Below are positions 41,110 through 48,914 of a DNA stretch of 60,517 nucleotides, in pieces. Source of the stretch: an uncultured Brachybacterium sp. Its GTDB lineage: Bacteria; Actinomycetota; Actinomycetes; Actinomycetales; Dermabacteraceae. A model generated the notes under the pieces. It searched no databases, had not been told where the DNA came from, and saw only the letters and a program-made list of their open reading frames with translations. The stretch's first letter is position 1. Each line of letters starts with the position of its first letter. Location of the stretch: positions 1 to 60,517 of the forward strand of contig NZ_CANMSY010000014.1 of assembly GCF_947500705.1 (NCBI RefSeq), read 5' to 3'. A program made the position numbers and the translations under genes.

Positions 41110-41427
41110 TCACCTCGAGGTCCTCGAAGGGCCCAGCCGGCCCTCCGCGGACTTCTTCCACACCCTGGCCTCCAGGTGTGCCTCGCCCAAGGCCTGGGTC
41201 AGCTCGGCGACCTCGGCCTCCAGCTGTTCCTCTCGGGAGGATGGTCCGGACCTGCCGGCCACCAGGGCGGTCTTGCCGGCTTCCAGGAACTCGGCCTTCC
41301 ACCGTCCGATGGACTGCTCACTGACTTTCTCCTTGCGTGCCGCTTCGGCGATGGACATCTCGCCGGCCAGCACGCTCAGCACTATCCGGGTCTTCTTCTC
41401 CGCCGGAATCGAGGGTGGTCTACCCAT
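41110..41427 (-). CDS. IS3-family OrfA (copy 2)
   Basis: Identical to OrfA of copy 1 (105 residues, HTH plus leucine zipper). Confidence 0.88.
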   Translation of the reverse strand: MGRPPSIPAEKKTRIVLSVLAGEMSIAEAARKEKVSEQSIGRWKAEFLEAGKTALVAGRSGPSSREEQLEAEVAELTQALGEAHLEARVWKKSAEGRLGPSRTSR

Positions 41428-41489
41428 GTCTGACTCTCCTTCAGGACCTACATAACGGCCCTGCCACTAAGTCTGACGCGCGACACTCC

Positions 41490-41522
41490 GACCTCCTCAA
41501 CCACCGCCATCACGCCGCATGA
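41490..41522 (+). pseudogene. Displaced last codons of the DprA-like gene
   Basis: Encodes DLLNHRHHAA and the stop codon; in frame with the gene at 36477 once the transposon and one CTCC are removed. The gene's terminator follows at 41528. Confidence 0.8.
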
Positions 41523-41527
41523 CCACC

Positions 41528-41565
41528 GGGGGCGGGCGGGATCCTCCCGGATCCCGCCCGCCCCC
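41528..41565 (+). terminator. Hairpin terminator originally behind the DprA-like gene
   Basis: GGGGGCGGGCGGGAT and ATCCCGCCCGCCCCC, 15-bp perfect stem. It is now separated from its gene by the 4.4-kb insertion. Confidence 0.75.
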
Positions 41566-41604
41566 GGCACACTCGACACGTCCCCTTCGACCAGGAGCCC
41601 TTAC

Positions 41605-42144
41605 ATGGCCACCACCCCGCTCCCGCTCCGAGCGCTTCTCACCGTCGCCGCCCTCGCAGCTCTCACAGTCGCCTGCACGCCCCGCACCCCCACCGAGCCC
41701 ACGCAGGACATCACCGCCGTCGACTACGTCCTGGACGGCGACACCATCGAGGTCACCGGCGCCGCCGGCAGCAGCCAGCGCGTACGCCTCCTCGGCATCA
41801 ACACCCCCGAGGTGCCGCACGACGACGAGCCTGGCCAGTGCGGGGGAGAAGCCGCCGCCGAGCAGCTGCGCACCCTGCTTCCCGAAGGCACCACCGTGCA
41901 GCTCGTCAGCGACCCCAAGGCCGACGACGAAGACCGCTACGGCCGACTCCTGCGCTACGTCGAGCTCGAGGACGGCACCGACGCCGGCGCCGCCCTCATC
42001 GCCGCCGGCTACGCCTACGCCTGGGCACCCTCGAGCGAACCCGCACCAGCGCGCACGGCAGACTACGAGGCAGCCACTGCCACGGCCCGTGACGCCGGTG
42101 CCGGCTCATGGGGCACCTGCCCCGACCTCGACCAGAGCAGGTGA
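41605..42144 (+). CDS. Secreted thermonuclease (SNase-like) lipoprotein
   Basis: A 179-residue protein with a signal ending LTVAC (lipobox-like, Cys about 24) and a staphylococcal-nuclease domain: VLDGDTIEV, RLLGINTPEV (catalytic Arg and Asp), then EDRYGRLLRYVEL and AAGYAYAW. It cleaves DNA or RNA outside the membrane. Plasmid SNase-like proteins are common; whether it helps or limits DNA uptake is unknown. The upstream GACCAGGAG gives a ribosome-binding site. Confidence 0.85.
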   Translation: MATTPLPLRALLTVAALAALTVACTPRTPTEPTQDITAVDYVLDGDTIEVTGAAGSSQRVRLLGINTPEVPHDDEPGQCGGEAAAEQLRTLLPEGTTVQLVSDPKADDEDRYGRLLRYVELEDGTDAGAALIAAGYAYAWAPSSEPAPARTADYEAATATARDAGAGSWGTCPDLDQSR

Positions 42145-42226
42145 CCATCCATCACAGCGACAACGACATCTTTCCTCTCCGCTCGCTGGCCAGACATAAA
42201 GCACCTGTGCTCGAAAGGAACCGGAC

Positions 42227-42577
42227 ATGACCGCTGCCACCCCCTTCCACCCCCAGGCGTCCACCGCAGCCGCAGAGCACGCCGTCGCCCACATGGCCGA
42301 CGTCCTCACCTTCGACGCCATCGACGTTCCCGAACCTACCGAAGCCATCCTCCGATCCCTCGAGAACATGCTCGGCAATCTGGCCAGCATCAACCGCCGT
42401 CTGGCCAGCATGTACACCACCACCAACGGCGGTGACCCCGACCTCAACGGACTCGACACCGCCACCGCCCAAGCGCTCAACGAGGTCACAGCTCACTGCG
42501 AAAGCGCCGCCGAACGACTCTCGGCCGCAGCCGACAGCGAACAGCAGATCACCCGCATTTTCGGCACTCGGTCATAA
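42227..42577 (+). CDS. Helical protein of unknown function
   Basis: A 116-residue, mostly alpha-helical protein (EAILRSLENMLGNLASINRR; CESAAERLSAAADSEQQI). Not recognised. GAAAGGA precedes ATG. Confidence 0.5.
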   Translation: MTAATPFHPQASTAAAEHAVAHMADVLTFDAIDVPEPTEAILRSLENMLGNLASINRRLASMYTTTNGGDPDLNGLDTATAQALNEVTAHCESAAERLSAAADSEQQITRIFGTRS

Positions 42578-43055
42578 GGCGTGTCCCGGCTCGAACACAG
42601 CAGAGGGAGGGGCCGCCTCGCCAGCCGACCCCTCCCGCCCACTCACCGCCGGTGCCGTCCGCCACGACCCCGACGGCCCCGGCCCCGCTCCACCTCGAGC
42701 AGCCGCATCGCGGCCGCGCAGAGGTTGAGCATCGCCGTCACCAGTGCCACCGCCATGACCAGCGCCTCCGCGATCTCCCGATCCACCTCCTCCCCGCCGA
42801 GTGGGCGTGCCACCCTAGCGCCGGCCACCCACGCTCGACCGACCAACGCGGCGCGCCACACCCTTGACCCAAGACCGCGGCCTACGCTCGCCAGCGCGAC
42901 GCCATCCGCGCCGCCCTCGCCGCCGGCATGACCCAGGTCGCCGTCGCCCGCCGCACCGGCCTCTCCCAGGGCCGCATCGCCCAGATCGCCACCACGTGAC
43001 CACACACCGCAAGGTTGGTCCGGAATGATGAAGCATCACAGGAAGGGTAAGCACC
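42578..43055. other. Gene-poor stretch with weak coding fragments
   Basis: A possible hairpin (GGGAGGGG with CCCCTCCC, about 42606-42639) may end the preceding gene. A 56-codon minus-strand frame from about 42813 to 42643 (GTG start, hydrophobic AEALVMAVALVTAMLNL) is possible but weak. At about 42878-42999 the plus strand reads RDAIRAALAAGMTQVAVARR and TGLSQGRIAQIA, an HTH lacking a start codon and preceded by a stop, so probably a decayed regulator. Confidence 0.4.
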
Positions 43056-43445
43056 ATGAGCCAGCAGATCCCCCCGATGGATCGGGCGTCCGCGCGACGC
43101 TTCGGCGCGGACGCCATCAACGGCTACCGCGCACGCCGTAGCGGCCAGGGGTGCATCGCGCTCGAGGTGCTCACCGTCGTCGTCACCGCCGCGATCCTTA
43201 CCCACTTCGCCACCGACCTGTCGACGCCGACGGTCATCGGCCTGGCGATCCTCGCCTTCATCGCCGGCAACATCTTGTTCCTGCTGCCGATCGTGGGGGT
43301 CCTCGCGAGCATCCTGGTCTCACTGTTCTGGGGCAAGCTCGTCTTCGACCTCCTCACCGCCTACGGCAACCTCTTCCTGGGAATCGTCGGCGGGCTCGTC
43401 GTTGGGCTGCTCTCCCTCGCAGTGCATCTCAGCTCGCGGACCTGA
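43056..43445 (+). CDS. Small integral membrane protein
   Basis: A 129-residue protein with three or four hydrophobic helices (LEVLTVVVTAAILTHF; VIGLAILAFIAGNILFLLPI; LFLGIVGGLVVGLLSLAV). No family recognised. GGAAGGGTAAGC precedes ATG. Confidence 0.6.
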   Translation: MSQQIPPMDRASARRFGADAINGYRARRSGQGCIALEVLTVVVTAAILTHFATDLSTPTVIGLAILAFIAGNILFLLPIVGVLASILVSLFWGKLVFDLLTAYGNLFLGIVGGLVVGLLSLAVHLSSRT

Positions 43446-43527
43446 CCAGCGAACGGGAGGGGCCGCCTTGCCCGCCCCGTCCGCGACTGGCCTCCAGCAA
43501 CTAGACGACGGACCCGTCCGTACGCAC

Positions 43528-44100
43528 CTATCCGCCGTACCTCTGTAGCTCTCGATCCAAGGCTGCCACCGCCCACTGCGGTGGCCGGCCCTCGCCCCGA
43601 TTCATCAGCTGGGCGGTCAGCCCGTTCATGAAGACGTGCAGGTGGTCCAGGGTGACGACGTCGCCCCGGACACCGAGCGCGCGGAGCGCCTGTGCGCACA
43701 CGTCCCGGATGGTTCCGTCGACCTCGCGCCAGGTCGGCTGCAGGGCCGGCTCCGTGAGCGCGCACGCGCTCAGGGCCAGCAGTACCGACGCCTCGAGGCG
43801 TCGGTTCGCGTCGAGCGGCAGGAGACAGGAGAGCAGGGCCCGAGCCCGCTCCGGCCCCGCCTCGAGCTCCTCGGGCAGTGCGTTGACCCGGGCGCGGATG
43901 CGCGGGGCGAGTGCCTGCAGCGCTCGCTCACGCACTACCGCCTGGGAAGGCATGGTGTACCTCATCGAGCTCACCGCCACCTCCGCCTCATCGGCGAGGG
44001 CCTTCACGGTCAGCGCAAGCACACCCTCCCGGGCGATCACTCGCCAGGCAGCCGCAATCACCTTGTCATCACGGGCGCGAATGTTCTCTGCATTGCTCAC
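43528..44100 (-). CDS. TetR-family transcriptional regulator
   Basis: A 190-residue protein with the TetR N-terminal HTH (IREGVLALTVKALADEAEVA-like: residues 21-45 read EGVLALTVKALADEAEVAVS) followed by an alpha-helical ligand domain. It diverges from the gene at 44208, and two palindromes lie between them, the usual set-up for autorepression and control of the neighbour. Confidence 0.85.
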   Translation of the reverse strand: MSNAENIRARDDKVIAAAWRVIAREGVLALTVKALADEAEVAVSSMRYTMPSQAVVRERALQALAPRIRARVNALPEELEAGPERARALLSCLLPLDANRRLEASVLLALSACALTEPALQPTWREVDGTIRDVCAQALRALGVRGDVVTLDHLHVFMNGLTAQLMNRGEGRPPQWAVAALDRELQRYGG

Positions 44101-44154
44101 GCCCTATCGTTTCACCAGCGAGCCACGATCAGCACGCAGCAACCAACCTTGAGT

Positions 44155-44196
44155 GTCAGGGCTGCCTGACCTAGCCTGTCAGGAAGGCTTGACAGG
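44155..44196. promoter_or_regulatory. Two TetR-type operators
   Basis: GTCAGG GCTG CCTGAC (44155-44170) and CCTGTCA GGAAGGCT TGACAGG (44175-44196) are palindromes sharing the word TGTCAGG. They cover the start region of the divergent gene 44208, whose ribosome-binding site CAGGAGG overlaps the second operator, so binding could block transcription directly. Confidence 0.7.
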
Positions 44197-44207
44197 AGGT
44201 TCTGGCA

Positions 44208-44738
44208 ATGGGATGGATCATCGACGTGCCCGGCGCCGAGGTGCACGAGGGCCATGTGGCCATGCTCGGGCCGGACGGACGCGGATCTGGGGGTTCGAGC
44301 GGCGAAGGGGCTCTTTTCTCGAACCCCCGCTGGTCATGGGGTTCCGACGAGCCCGTCGACATCGTCGTGCCTTGGTCCGAGATCATCGGGTGGCGCGTTC
44401 AGTGCGAATGCGGCTGGCGCGGCACGACATGGCGGCGCGAGGATGCGCGCACCGACGACCCCACCGAAGAGGACGTCTTCCCCGAACACATGCTGCTGCC
44501 CGACGGGCGCACGCTCGAGGCTGCCGGTCACGCCGAATGGAGGGAGCACGTGCAGCCCCTCGTCGCGACCGCGGCTGTGCGCTCTGCCGCCGCAGCTGTC
44601 AGGGACGCGGAAACAGCCCTCGCCGAGGCGGTCGCTGCAGCGCGCACAGCCAATCCGCCGGCCACCTGGGAGCAGATCGGGCGCGCGGCCGGGATCAGTC
44701 GGCAGAGCGCCCATGAACGATGGGCACGGCACCGATGA
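44208..44738 (+). CDS. Protein with C-terminal HTH, controlled by TetR protein
   Basis: A 176-residue protein. An N-terminal domain with CECGWRGTTW (zinc-like CxC) is followed by an Ala-rich helix and a C-terminal HTH (TWEQIGRAAGISRQSAHERW). Not recognised as a named family. Coupled to the next gene by an ATGA overlap. Confidence 0.65.
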   Translation: MGWIIDVPGAEVHEGHVAMLGPDGRGSGGSSGEGALFSNPRWSWGSDEPVDIVVPWSEIIGWRVQCECGWRGTTWRREDARTDDPTEEDVFPEHMLLPDGRTLEAAGHAEWREHVQPLVATAAVRSAAAAVRDAETALAEAVAAARTANPPATWEQIGRAAGISRQSAHERWARHR

Positions 44739-45013
44739 CCGAGGACAACCACGCCAACGCATCCCACCGCGGGCGAGCGGCGCTCCTGGCGGTCTTCGCT
44801 CTCCTGTGGCTCGGCGTGGCCATCTGGACGATGGCGAAGGGCAACCCGCTCGAGGCCGCCGGCCATTCACTCGTCGCAACCCTCGCTACCGTCGTCGCCC
44901 TACTGGTCAGCAATCCGACCCGGCCACGAACGACCCAGCGTCGGCTCTTCCTCACCGCAATGACGCTCGTCCCGATCACCCTGGGAATCTTCGTCGCCTC
45001 ACTCCTCCTCTGA
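44735..45013 (+). CDS. Small membrane protein
   Basis: A 92-residue protein with three hydrophobic segments (LLAVFALLWLGVAIW; LVATLATVVALLV; MTLVPITLGIFVASLLL). Function unknown. Start at ATG 44735 by overlap with the preceding stop. Confidence 0.6.
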   Translation: MTEDNHANASHRGRAALLAVFALLWLGVAIWTMAKGNPLEAAGHSLVATLATVVALLVSNPTRPRTTQRRLFLTAMTLVPITLGIFVASLLL

Positions 45014-45293
45014 CCCCTACCCCACCGGACCACAGGCCCCGGACCGGGCTGGAACCGGCAGCCGACCCTCGACGGTCGGGGACGCCCCTGTCGGGTACGG
45101 CTTCCCCCGTACCCCTCCTCCGCGAGAATGAAGCTGACCCTGCCGCCGAGCGGCAACCTCACGACCCCACGGTCCTTTGCATCTTCGAACTTTCCAGCAC
45201 GCGCCCACCGGGTGCTGACCTCAACCACGCAGACAGCGCCCCCACCAGCCCTCGAGGGCAAGGACGCTTACGTCCGCGGCAGCCATGACCCGA

Positions 45294-45322
45294 TTGACCG
45301 TGAAGGGGGGCTCAACTAGGCT
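45294..45322 (+). promoter_or_regulatory. Promoter of the HTH gene at 45353
   Basis: TTGACC (45294-45299) and TAGGCT (45317-45322) with a 17-bp spacer that contains AAGGGGGGCT. The rest of the 339-bp gap 45014-45352 shows only weak GC hairpins. Confidence 0.6.
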
Positions 45323-45352
45323 TCGCTCGATGCAGTCCGAGGAGAAGCGCAC

Positions 45353-45748
45353 ATGACATACGAGGTCACCGTCCAGGCCGCCCGCACGCCCCAAGGGTGG
45401 GACCTCACGCTCGAGGGTGAAGATGCCCCCATCGCCCGAGTCCGCACGCTTGACAAGGCGCGCCCCGTGATCCTCGAGCAGCTCGCCGCCACCGACCCCA
45501 GCGCCGATCACTCCGGCTCCACGCTCGTCATCCTCCCCGCCGCGAGCGACCTCGGTACCGACATTCGCGCCGCCCGGACCGCCACCCTCGAAGCCGCAGC
45601 CGCCCAGGAGGCCGCCGCACGCGCCACTCGAGACCTCGTGATCCGCCTCGATGCCGCCGGCTACCGCTCCGCCGACATCGCCGGCCTCCTCGGTGTCAGC
45701 CGCTCCCGCGTCTCCCAACTCCTCCACGAGGGCCGCGCCGCGACCTGA
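45353..45748 (+). CDS. Protein with C-terminal HTH
   Basis: A 131-residue protein with an N-terminal strand-rich domain (YEVTVQAARTPQGWDLTLEG), resembling HicB-like or type II antitoxin partner folds, an Ala-rich helix, and an HTH (YRSADIAGLLGVSRSRVSQLL). Its promoter and the next promoter both contain AAGGGGGGCT, so it may regulate both; inference. GAGGAG precedes ATG. Confidence 0.65.
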   Translation: MTYEVTVQAARTPQGWDLTLEGEDAPIARVRTLDKARPVILEQLAATDPSADHSGSTLVILPAASDLGTDIRAARTATLEAAAAQEAAARATRDLVIRLDAAGYRSADIAGLLGVSRSRVSQLLHEGRAAT

Positions 45749-45762
45749 CTCGAACAGACGGT

Positions 45763-45802
45763 TTAGCCCCCCTTGACTCTGAGAGTTAAGGGGGGCTAAT
45801 CT
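45763..45802 (+). promoter_or_regulatory. Palindromic operator-promoter for a leaderless gene
   Basis: TTAGCCCCCCTTGACTC and GAGTTAAGGGGGGCTAA form a near-perfect 17-bp palindrome (one mismatch) with a 3-nt centre. It contains TTGACT (45773-45778) and runs into TAATCT (45797-45802), an 18-bp spaced promoter. ATG at 45809 is 7 bases after the -10, so the transcript is expected to be leaderless. The palindrome could also terminate the upstream gene. Confidence 0.7.
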
Positions 45803-45808
45803 GCCTGC

Positions 45809-45958
45809 ATGGACGAGATCACGAACCCCCTCACCGACGAGACCGACTTTCTCTCCGACGACCCGTGGGCGCAGGAGCTCGACCGCCAGGCCGAGCGCCG
45901 GCCCGCCGCGGCCGAGGCCGACTTCGACGACGAGCCCTACCTGGACCTGGAGGGCTGA
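45809..45958 (+). CDS. Small acidic protein
   Basis: A 49-residue, strongly acidic protein (FLSDDPWAQELDRQAERR; ends DDEPYLDLEG). Not recognised. Its start is judged from the leaderless promoter; the next gene starts 4 bases after its stop. Confidence 0.55.
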   Translation: MDEITNPLTDETDFLSDDPWAQELDRQAERRPAAAEADFDDEPYLDLEG

Positions 45959-45961
45959 CCC

Positions 45962-46411
45962 GTGAGCACCGACGTCTACGCCGCGATCTTCCCGATCCAT
46001 CACCCCGCCCCCGAGAGCCGGTACTACCGCGCCGCGCTCAACCAGCTCTCCAGCATCGTCCCGGACACCATCACCATCGCCGGCGAATGGACCGGCCACA
46101 CCTGGACGGACCCCGCCGGCAAGCAGTGGTGGGTCATGAGCGCCCCCGCCGAGGGCCAGGACCGTGCTGACGCGCTCCCCGCCCTGCACGCCGCAGCCGA
46201 GCGCATCCACCCGGCCCTGCACACCTGGACCCAGCCGCACAGCCGCCCCAAGCCCGACCGCCTCGAGCGCCTCCGAGGCCTCCTCGCCACCGGCACCGCC
46301 GTCGAGGACGCGATCCGCGCCTGCGGCTGGGCCCGCACCCAGACCGCCGGCGCCGCCGCCCGCCGCGCAGGGAATATCACCCTCGCCCGCACCCTCGAGG
46401 AGGTCGCGTGA
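45962..46411 (+). CDS. Unknown 149-residue protein
   Basis: Starts at GTG. A strand-rich first half (YAAIFPIHHPAPESRYYRAA; WTGHTWTDPAGKQWWVMSAP) and a helical end with a possible HTH (LATGTAVEDAIRACGWARTQ). No family recognised. TGATG overlap with the next gene. Confidence 0.55.
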   Translation: MSTDVYAAIFPIHHPAPESRYYRAALNQLSSIVPDTITIAGEWTGHTWTDPAGKQWWVMSAPAEGQDRADALPALHAAAERIHPALHTWTQPHSRPKPDRLERLRGLLATGTAVEDAIRACGWARTQTAGAAARRAGNITLARTLEEVA

Positions 46412-47052
46412 TGGCCCTCGTCGACCGCGAGAAGATGACCGACGCGACCGGCGCCGTCCACCTCTACCGGCCGGTCCCGAACAACACCCCGGGCGTCCCG
46501 CCGGAGTACCCGCACCCCGACGCGATCCACCATGCGCGCACGTCCGGGCGAGGCCTGCACCCGTGCTTCCACCTCCGCCCCCTCGCCGAGGATCTCGCCT
46601 ACTACGAGGAGCGCGGCGAGGAGCCGGACATGCCCGTCGACGGCGACCAGACCGCACGCTGGCGCGCCCTGCAGTGCTGGGACGACCAGATCGGCCGCCA
46701 GCCCGATAAGAAGAAGTTCACCGGCACTGAGCCGTGCGAGAACCCGGAGTGCCCGCACCCGAAGCCGCACTGCGCCGGCCAGTGGTTCAGCGACGACTGG
46801 CCCCGCTTCCGGGACATCGCCCACGTCCTCTACCCGGGCGGCAGGGTGCCGTGGCCGCTCGGCTACCGAGGCCCCCGCATCTACAGCGGCGGCTGGGACC
46901 AGTGGCAGCCGTTCAAGGACTACGCCCCCGAACCGGAGCCCGAGACGGCACCCGTGCCGGAGCCCGCGCCCGAGCCGGAGCGCACCCCCGAGGCTCCCGC
47001 GCAGACCCCCGTCCAGCTCGACCTCTTCGACGTCCTGGAGGCCCTCTCGTGA
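46411..47052 (+). CDS. Unknown protein with Cys/His cluster
   Basis: A 213-residue protein. The middle has CENPECPHPKPHC (possible metal site) and many Trp/Tyr; the C-terminal 40 residues are Pro/Glu repeats. Not recognised. It overlaps the interrupted gene by GTGA. Confidence 0.55.
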   Translation: MALVDREKMTDATGAVHLYRPVPNNTPGVPPEYPHPDAIHHARTSGRGLHPCFHLRPLAEDLAYYEERGEEPDMPVDGDQTARWRALQCWDDQIGRQPDKKKFTGTEPCENPECPHPKPHCAGQWFSDDWPRFRDIAHVLYPGGRVPWPLGYRGPRIYSGGWDQWQPFKDYAPEPEPETAPVPEPAPEPERTPEAPAQTPVQLDLFDVLEALS

Positions 47053-47177
47053 GCACCCCGACCCGCCCCACCGTCCTGGACTACCTCCTCCGCGCCGGCG
47101 ACGCCTTCATCGAGACCCTCGAGCTGTACGGCCCGACTGTCACCACCGCCGACGAGGCCCGCGCCCAGCGCCTCACG
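47049..47177 (+). pseudogene. Small gene interrupted by the IS6100 transposon, 5' part
   Basis: Codons 1-43 (GTG start, STPTRPTVLDYLLRAGDAFI, ending RAQRLT). The frame continues at 51390 with DYADRCARRAA, giving a 110-residue original protein. Function unknown; the product is helical. Confidence 0.75.
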
Positions 47178-48057
47178 GGCTCTGTTGCAAAAATCGTGAA
47201 GCTTGAGCATGCTTGGCGGAGATTGGACGGACGGAACGATGACGGATTTCAAGTGGCGCCATTTCCAGGGTGATGTGATCCTGTGGGCGGTGCGCTGGTA
47301 TTGTCGCTATCCGATCAGCTATCGCGACCTTGAGGAAATGCTGGCGGAACGCGGCATTTCGGTCGACCATACGACGATCTATCGCTGGGTCCAGTGCTAC
47401 GCCCCGGAGATGGAGAAGCGGCTGCGCTGGTTCTGGCGGCGTGGCTTTGATCCGAGCTGGCGCCTGGATGAAACCTACGTCAAGGTGCGGGGCAAGTGGA
47501 CCTACCTGTACCGGGCAGTCGACAAGCGGGGCGACACGATCGATTTCTACCTGTCGCCGACCCGCAGCGCCAAGGCAGCGAAGCGGTTCCTGGGCAAGGC
47601 CCTGCGAGGCCTGAAGCACTGGGAAAAGCCTGCCACGCTCAATACCGACAAAGCGCCGAGCTATGGTGCAGCGATCACCGAATTGAAGCGCGAAGGAAAG
47701 CTGGACCGGGAGACGGCCCACCGGCAGGTGAAGTATCTCAATAACGTGATCGAGGCCGATCACGGAAAGCTCAAGATACTGATCAAGCCGGTGCGCGGTT
47801 TCAAATCGATCCCCACGGCCTATGCCACGATCAAGGGATTCGAAGTCATGCGAGCCCTGCGCAAAGGACAGGCTCGCCCCTGGTGCCTGCAGCCCGGCAT
47901 CAGGGGCGAGGTGCGCCTTGTGGAGAGAGCTTTTGGCATTGGGCCCTCGGCGCTGACGGAGGCCATGGGCATGCTCAACCACCATTTCGCAGCAGCCGCC
48001 TGATCGGCGCAGAGCGACAGCCTACCTCTGACTGCCGCCAATCTTTGCAACAGAGCC
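47178..48057 (+). mobile_element. IS6100, copy 1
   Basis: 880 bp, ends GGCTCTGTTGCAAA and TTTGCAACAGAGCC. Its inner end has truncated intI1. Confidence 0.95.
47239..48003 (+). CDS. tnpA: IS6100 transposase (copy 1)
   Basis: 254 residues from ATG; a TTG 36 bases earlier would give 266. DDE transposase of the IS6 family, recognised by sequence: FKWRHFQGDVILWAVRWYCR at the start, WRLDETYVKV, LNTDKAPSYG and VIEADHGKLK carry the catalytic acids. IS6-family elements move by cointegrate formation and build composite structures. Confidence 0.95.
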   Translation: MTDFKWRHFQGDVILWAVRWYCRYPISYRDLEEMLAERGISVDHTTIYRWVQCYAPEMEKRLRWFWRRGFDPSWRLDETYVKVRGKWTYLYRAVDKRGDTIDFYLSPTRSAKAAKRFLGKALRGLKHWEKPATLNTDKAPSYGAAITELKREGKLDRETAHRQVKYLNNVIEADHGKLKILIKPVRGFKSIPTAYATIKGFEVMRALRKGQARPWCLQPGIRGEVRLVERAFGIGPSALTEAMGMLNHHFAAAA

Positions 48058-48813
48058 CATGTGATGGCGACGCACGACACCGCTCCGTGGATCGGTCGAA
48101 TGCGTGTGCTGCGCAAAAACCCAGAACCACGGCCAGGAATGCCCGGCGCGCGGATACTTCCGCTCAAGGGCGTCGGGAAGCGCAACGCCGCTGCGGCCCT
48201 CGGCCTGGTCCTTCAGCCACCATGCCCGTGCACGCGACAGCTGCTCGCGCAGGCTGGGTGCCAAGCTCTCGGGTAACATCAAGGCCCGATCCTTGGAGCC
48301 CTTGCCCTCCCGCACGATGATCGTGCCGTGATCGAAATCCAGATCCTTGACCCGCAGTTGCAAACCCTCACTGATCCGCATGCCCGTTCCATACAGAAGC
48401 TGGGCGAACAAACGATGCTCGCCTTCCAGAAAACCGAGGATGCGAACCACTTCATCCGGGGTCAGCACCACCGGCAAGCGCCGCGACGGCCGAGGTCTTC
48501 CGATCTCCTGAAGCCAGGGCAGATCCGTGCACAGCACCTTGCCGTAGAAGAACAGCAAGGCCGCCAATGCCTGACGATGCGTGGAGACCGAAACCTTGCG
48601 CTCGTTCGCCAGCCAGGACAGAAATGCCTCGACTTCGCTGCTGCCCAAGGTTGCCGGGTGACGCACACCGTGGAAACGGATGAAGGCACGAACCCAGTGG
48701 ACATAAGCCTGTTCGGTTCGTAAGCTATAATGCAAGTAGCGTATGCGCTCACGCAACTGGTCCAGAACCTTGACCGAACGCAGCGGTGGTAACGGCGCAG
48801 TGGCGGTTTTCAT
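48058..48813 (-). pseudogene. intI1: Class 1 integron integrase, truncated by IS6100
   Basis: The remaining 252 codons match IntI1 from [20 protein letters not shown] to SGVVRRHHM. The second Arg/His motif and the catalytic Tyr of the 337-residue enzyme are lost, so no integrase activity is expected. The open frame continues into IS6100 to 48022. Confidence 0.95.
48698..48726 (+). promoter_or_regulatory. Integron promoter Pc, weak variant
   Basis: TGGACA, 17 bp, TAAGCT: the PcW variant inside intI1, pointing to sul1. The second promoter P2 (TTGTTA at about 48819, TACAGT) has a 14-bp spacer and is therefore the inactive form. Pc now directly drives sul1. Confidence 0.85.
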
Positions 48814-48914
48814 GGCTTGTTATGACTGTTTTTTTGTACAGTCTATGCCTCGGGCATCCAAGCAGCAAGCGCGTTACGCCGTGGGTCGATGTTTGATGTT
48901 ATGGAGCAGCAACG

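Larger units (their letters stand above)
37110..41485. mobile_element. Composite transposon IS3-erm-IS3
   Basis: Two directly repeated 1332-bp IS copies bracket 1.7 kb with erm and AraC-type genes. The outer flanks are CTCC (37106-37109) and CTCC (41486-41489), a 4-bp target duplication, and removing the element plus one CTCC restores an open DprA-like frame. The inner junctions lack a matching duplication. This shows that the whole segment moved as a unit. Confidence 0.9.
40154..41485 (-). mobile_element. IS3-family insertion sequence, copy 2
   Basis: Second 1332-bp copy, same orientation as copy 1, with ends TGTCCCACGTCA and (reverse) TGTCGCGCGTCA. Right flank CTCC completes the composite target duplication. 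Confidence 0.9.
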
